Source of the DNA: Piliocolobus tephrosceles
Taxonomy: Eukaryota > Chordata > Mammalia > Primates > Cercopithecidae
DNA: 64,000 nucleotides
Direction: 5' to 3'
Assembly (NCBI RefSeq): GCF_002776525.5
Contig: NC_045434.1
Coordinates: forward strand, 192,066,545-192,130,544
Shown here: piece by piece, positions 62,357 through 64,000 of the stretch
How the letters are laid out: each line of letters begins with the position of its first letter
Position numbering within the stretch: the first letter of the stretch is position 1
Made by a program: the position numbers and the translations under genes
The notes under the pieces: generated by a model
Databases searched by the model: none
What the model saw: the letters and a program-made list of their open reading frames with translations, nothing else
Told to the model about the DNA's origin: nothing

Positions 62357-62738
62357 TCCATATGAATCTTAAGACTTTTTTTCTATTCCTGCAAAAAAAT
62401 GCCATGGAAATTTTGTTAGATCTCAATGCCTTAAATCTGTAGGTTGCATTGGGTAGTATGAAAAATTAAACATTATTAACTTTTCCAATCCATGAACATT
62501 GGATGTCTTTACTGTTATTTGTGTTTTTATTTCTTACAATAATGCTTTGTAGTTTTCAGTGTGCAAGTCTTTTGCCTTCTTTGTTAAGTTTATTCCTAAG
62601 TGCTTTATCCTTTTCAATGTTCTTGTAAATGGGATTATTTTCTTTTCAGATTGATCATTGTTGTTGTATAGAAATGCAACTGCTTTTTGCATGTTGATTT
62701 TATATCTGGCAACTTTGCTGAATTCATTTATTAGTTCT

Positions 62739-62740
<2 letters not shown>

Positions 62741-62778
<38 letters not shown>
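62741..62778. repeat. (TG)n microsatellite inside L1M
   Basis: About 18 perfect TG units between 'ttctaac' and 'taccttttag'. Confidence 0.97.
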
Positions 62779-62780
<2 letters not shown>

Positions 62781-64000
62781 CTTTTAGGATTTTCTACAAA
62801 TGAAATCATATCATCTTGATTGGAGTTAATTTTACTTCTTCCTTTCTAATTTGGATGCCTTTTAATTCTTTTTTTTTTTTAATCTAATTGCTTTGGCTAA
62901 CACTTCCAGGATGATGTTTTTAGAAGTGGTGAGAGTGGGCATCCTTGCCTTGTTCCTGATCTTAGAGGAAAACGTTCAGCATTTCACTATTGAACGTATG
63001 TTATCATTGTGCTTTTCATATACAGACTTTATTGTGTTGAGATAGTTTCCTTCTATTTCTAGTTTGTTGAGTGTTTTAAACATGTAAAGATGTTAAATTT
63101 TTGTTAAATGCTTTTTATGCACTAATTGAGATGATTATGTGGTTTTTGTCTCTTAATGTGGTGTATTACTTTGATTGATTTTTGTATGTTGAAACATCCT
63201 TGCGTTCCAGGAATAACCTCCACTTAGTCATGGTGTATAATCCTTTTAATGTGCTGATGAATTTGATATGCAAGTATTTCATTGAGGATTTAGCATAACC
63301 TTAGCATAGGTTATAGGTTTGTTGGATTTTTTATTTCTTCATGACTTAATCTTCATATGTTGCGTGTTTCTAGGGATTATCCATTTCTTTTAGGTTATCC
63401 AATTTAGTGACATATAATTGTCTTAGTATTCTCTTCTAATCTTTTTAATTTCTGTTGCATTAATTGCAATGGCCTCTCATTTCTAACGTTAGTTATTTGA
63501 TTTTTTCTATTTTTTCTTAGTTAATCCAGCTAAGAATTTGCAAATTTCATTAATCTTTTCAAAAAATGAACTCTTAGTTGCATTGATTTTTTTCTATTGT
63601 TTTTCTATTCTCTATTTCATTTATCTCTGCTATAATCTTTATTATTTCCTTCCTTCCCTAACTTTGGGTTTGTTTGTTCTTATTTTTTCCCTTGAGGTGT
63701 AAATTTGGGTTGTTGATTTGAGATCTTTCTTCCTTTGATGTAAGCATTTACAGCTATAAACTTCTCTATTAGTTCTATTTTTGTTGCTTCCCATAAGTTT
63801 TTGGTATACTGTGTTTTCATTTTTATTCGTCTCAAGATATTATCTAATTTTTTCTTGTTATTCTTTGACCCATTGGTTGTTTAAAAGTGTGTTGTTTAAT
63901 TTCCACATATTTGTGGCTATTCTAGTTTTTTTCTAGTATTGATTTCTAGTTTTATTCTATTGCGGCTGGAAAAGATATTTTGTATGATTTCAATCGTCTT

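Larger units (their letters stand above)
60326..64000 (-). mobile_element. L1M LINE, long decayed copy running off the window
   Basis: The 3' UTR begins at 'ttattgtggtaaaatatatt', followed by 'tgtgcaatcattatcactat', 'catataagtggactcataca' and 'aggtgatatctcattgtagt', then reversed ORF2 remnants ('gtccaactttattcttttgc', 'cccagcaccatttgttgaaa', 'tagtttgttgagtgttttaa') to the window edge. Stops and indels interrupt ORF2 everywhere. It contains a TTCC block (60990-61203), an L1PA insert (62015-62356) and a TG repeat. Confidence 0.95.

Overview
The window is a stretch of primate nuclear DNA with no recognisable protein-coding gene. The organism is most likely an Old World monkey (macaque, baboon or a relative). 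The strongest evidence is the young AluY at 32202-32500: its bases near the Pol III head and in the A-rich middle match the cercopithecid AluYRa type rather than human AluY. Several other Alu, L1PA, THE1/MST and L1M copies agree with a catarrhine genome. The species cannot be named from this sequence alone.

Layout. From 1 to about 27 kb the DNA is fairly GC-rich and packed with very old MIR and L2 fossils, cut by a few younger insertions: MSTB LTR with an Alu and an ERV1 LTR nested in it at 5.5-6.7 kb, MLT1 at 8 kb, Alu at 9.4 kb and MSTA at 23 kb. It also carries two minisatellites, at 4.7 kb and a CA-rich higher-order array at 19.2-20.1 kb. From 27.5 to 31.2 kb lies an AT-rich, L1M/HAL1-derived block. 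From 31 to 45 kb there is mixed MIR/L2, an AluYRa, a short L1PA, a THE1 LTR inside an L1MA, and an unexplained 135-bp inverted duplication whose arms are about 95% identical (39.5 and 41.2 kb). At 45.0-46.0 kb a 15-bp C-rich minisatellite contains a 400-N assembly gap bordered by poly-C. From 46 to 59 kb old repeats continue, with clear nested insertions at 50.9-53.1 kb. From 60 kb to the window end there is one long decaying L1M on the minus strand, interrupted by a TTCC block and by a small L1PA with a 5' inversion.

There is no operon-like or pathway logic to describe. The parts most likely to be functional are AT-rich islands, free of recognised repeats, that carry clustered homeodomain, POU and SOX-like words in an otherwise GC-rich setting (3.6, 9.8, 12.3, 18.8, 24.1, 33.6, 37.1, 44.5, 48.7 and 56.0 kb). 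I infer that these could be conserved enhancers of a developmental gene outside the window, but conservation cannot be seen from one sequence. Repeat family names come from recalled consensus features, and boundaries of MIR/L2 fossils are accurate only to a few tens of bases.
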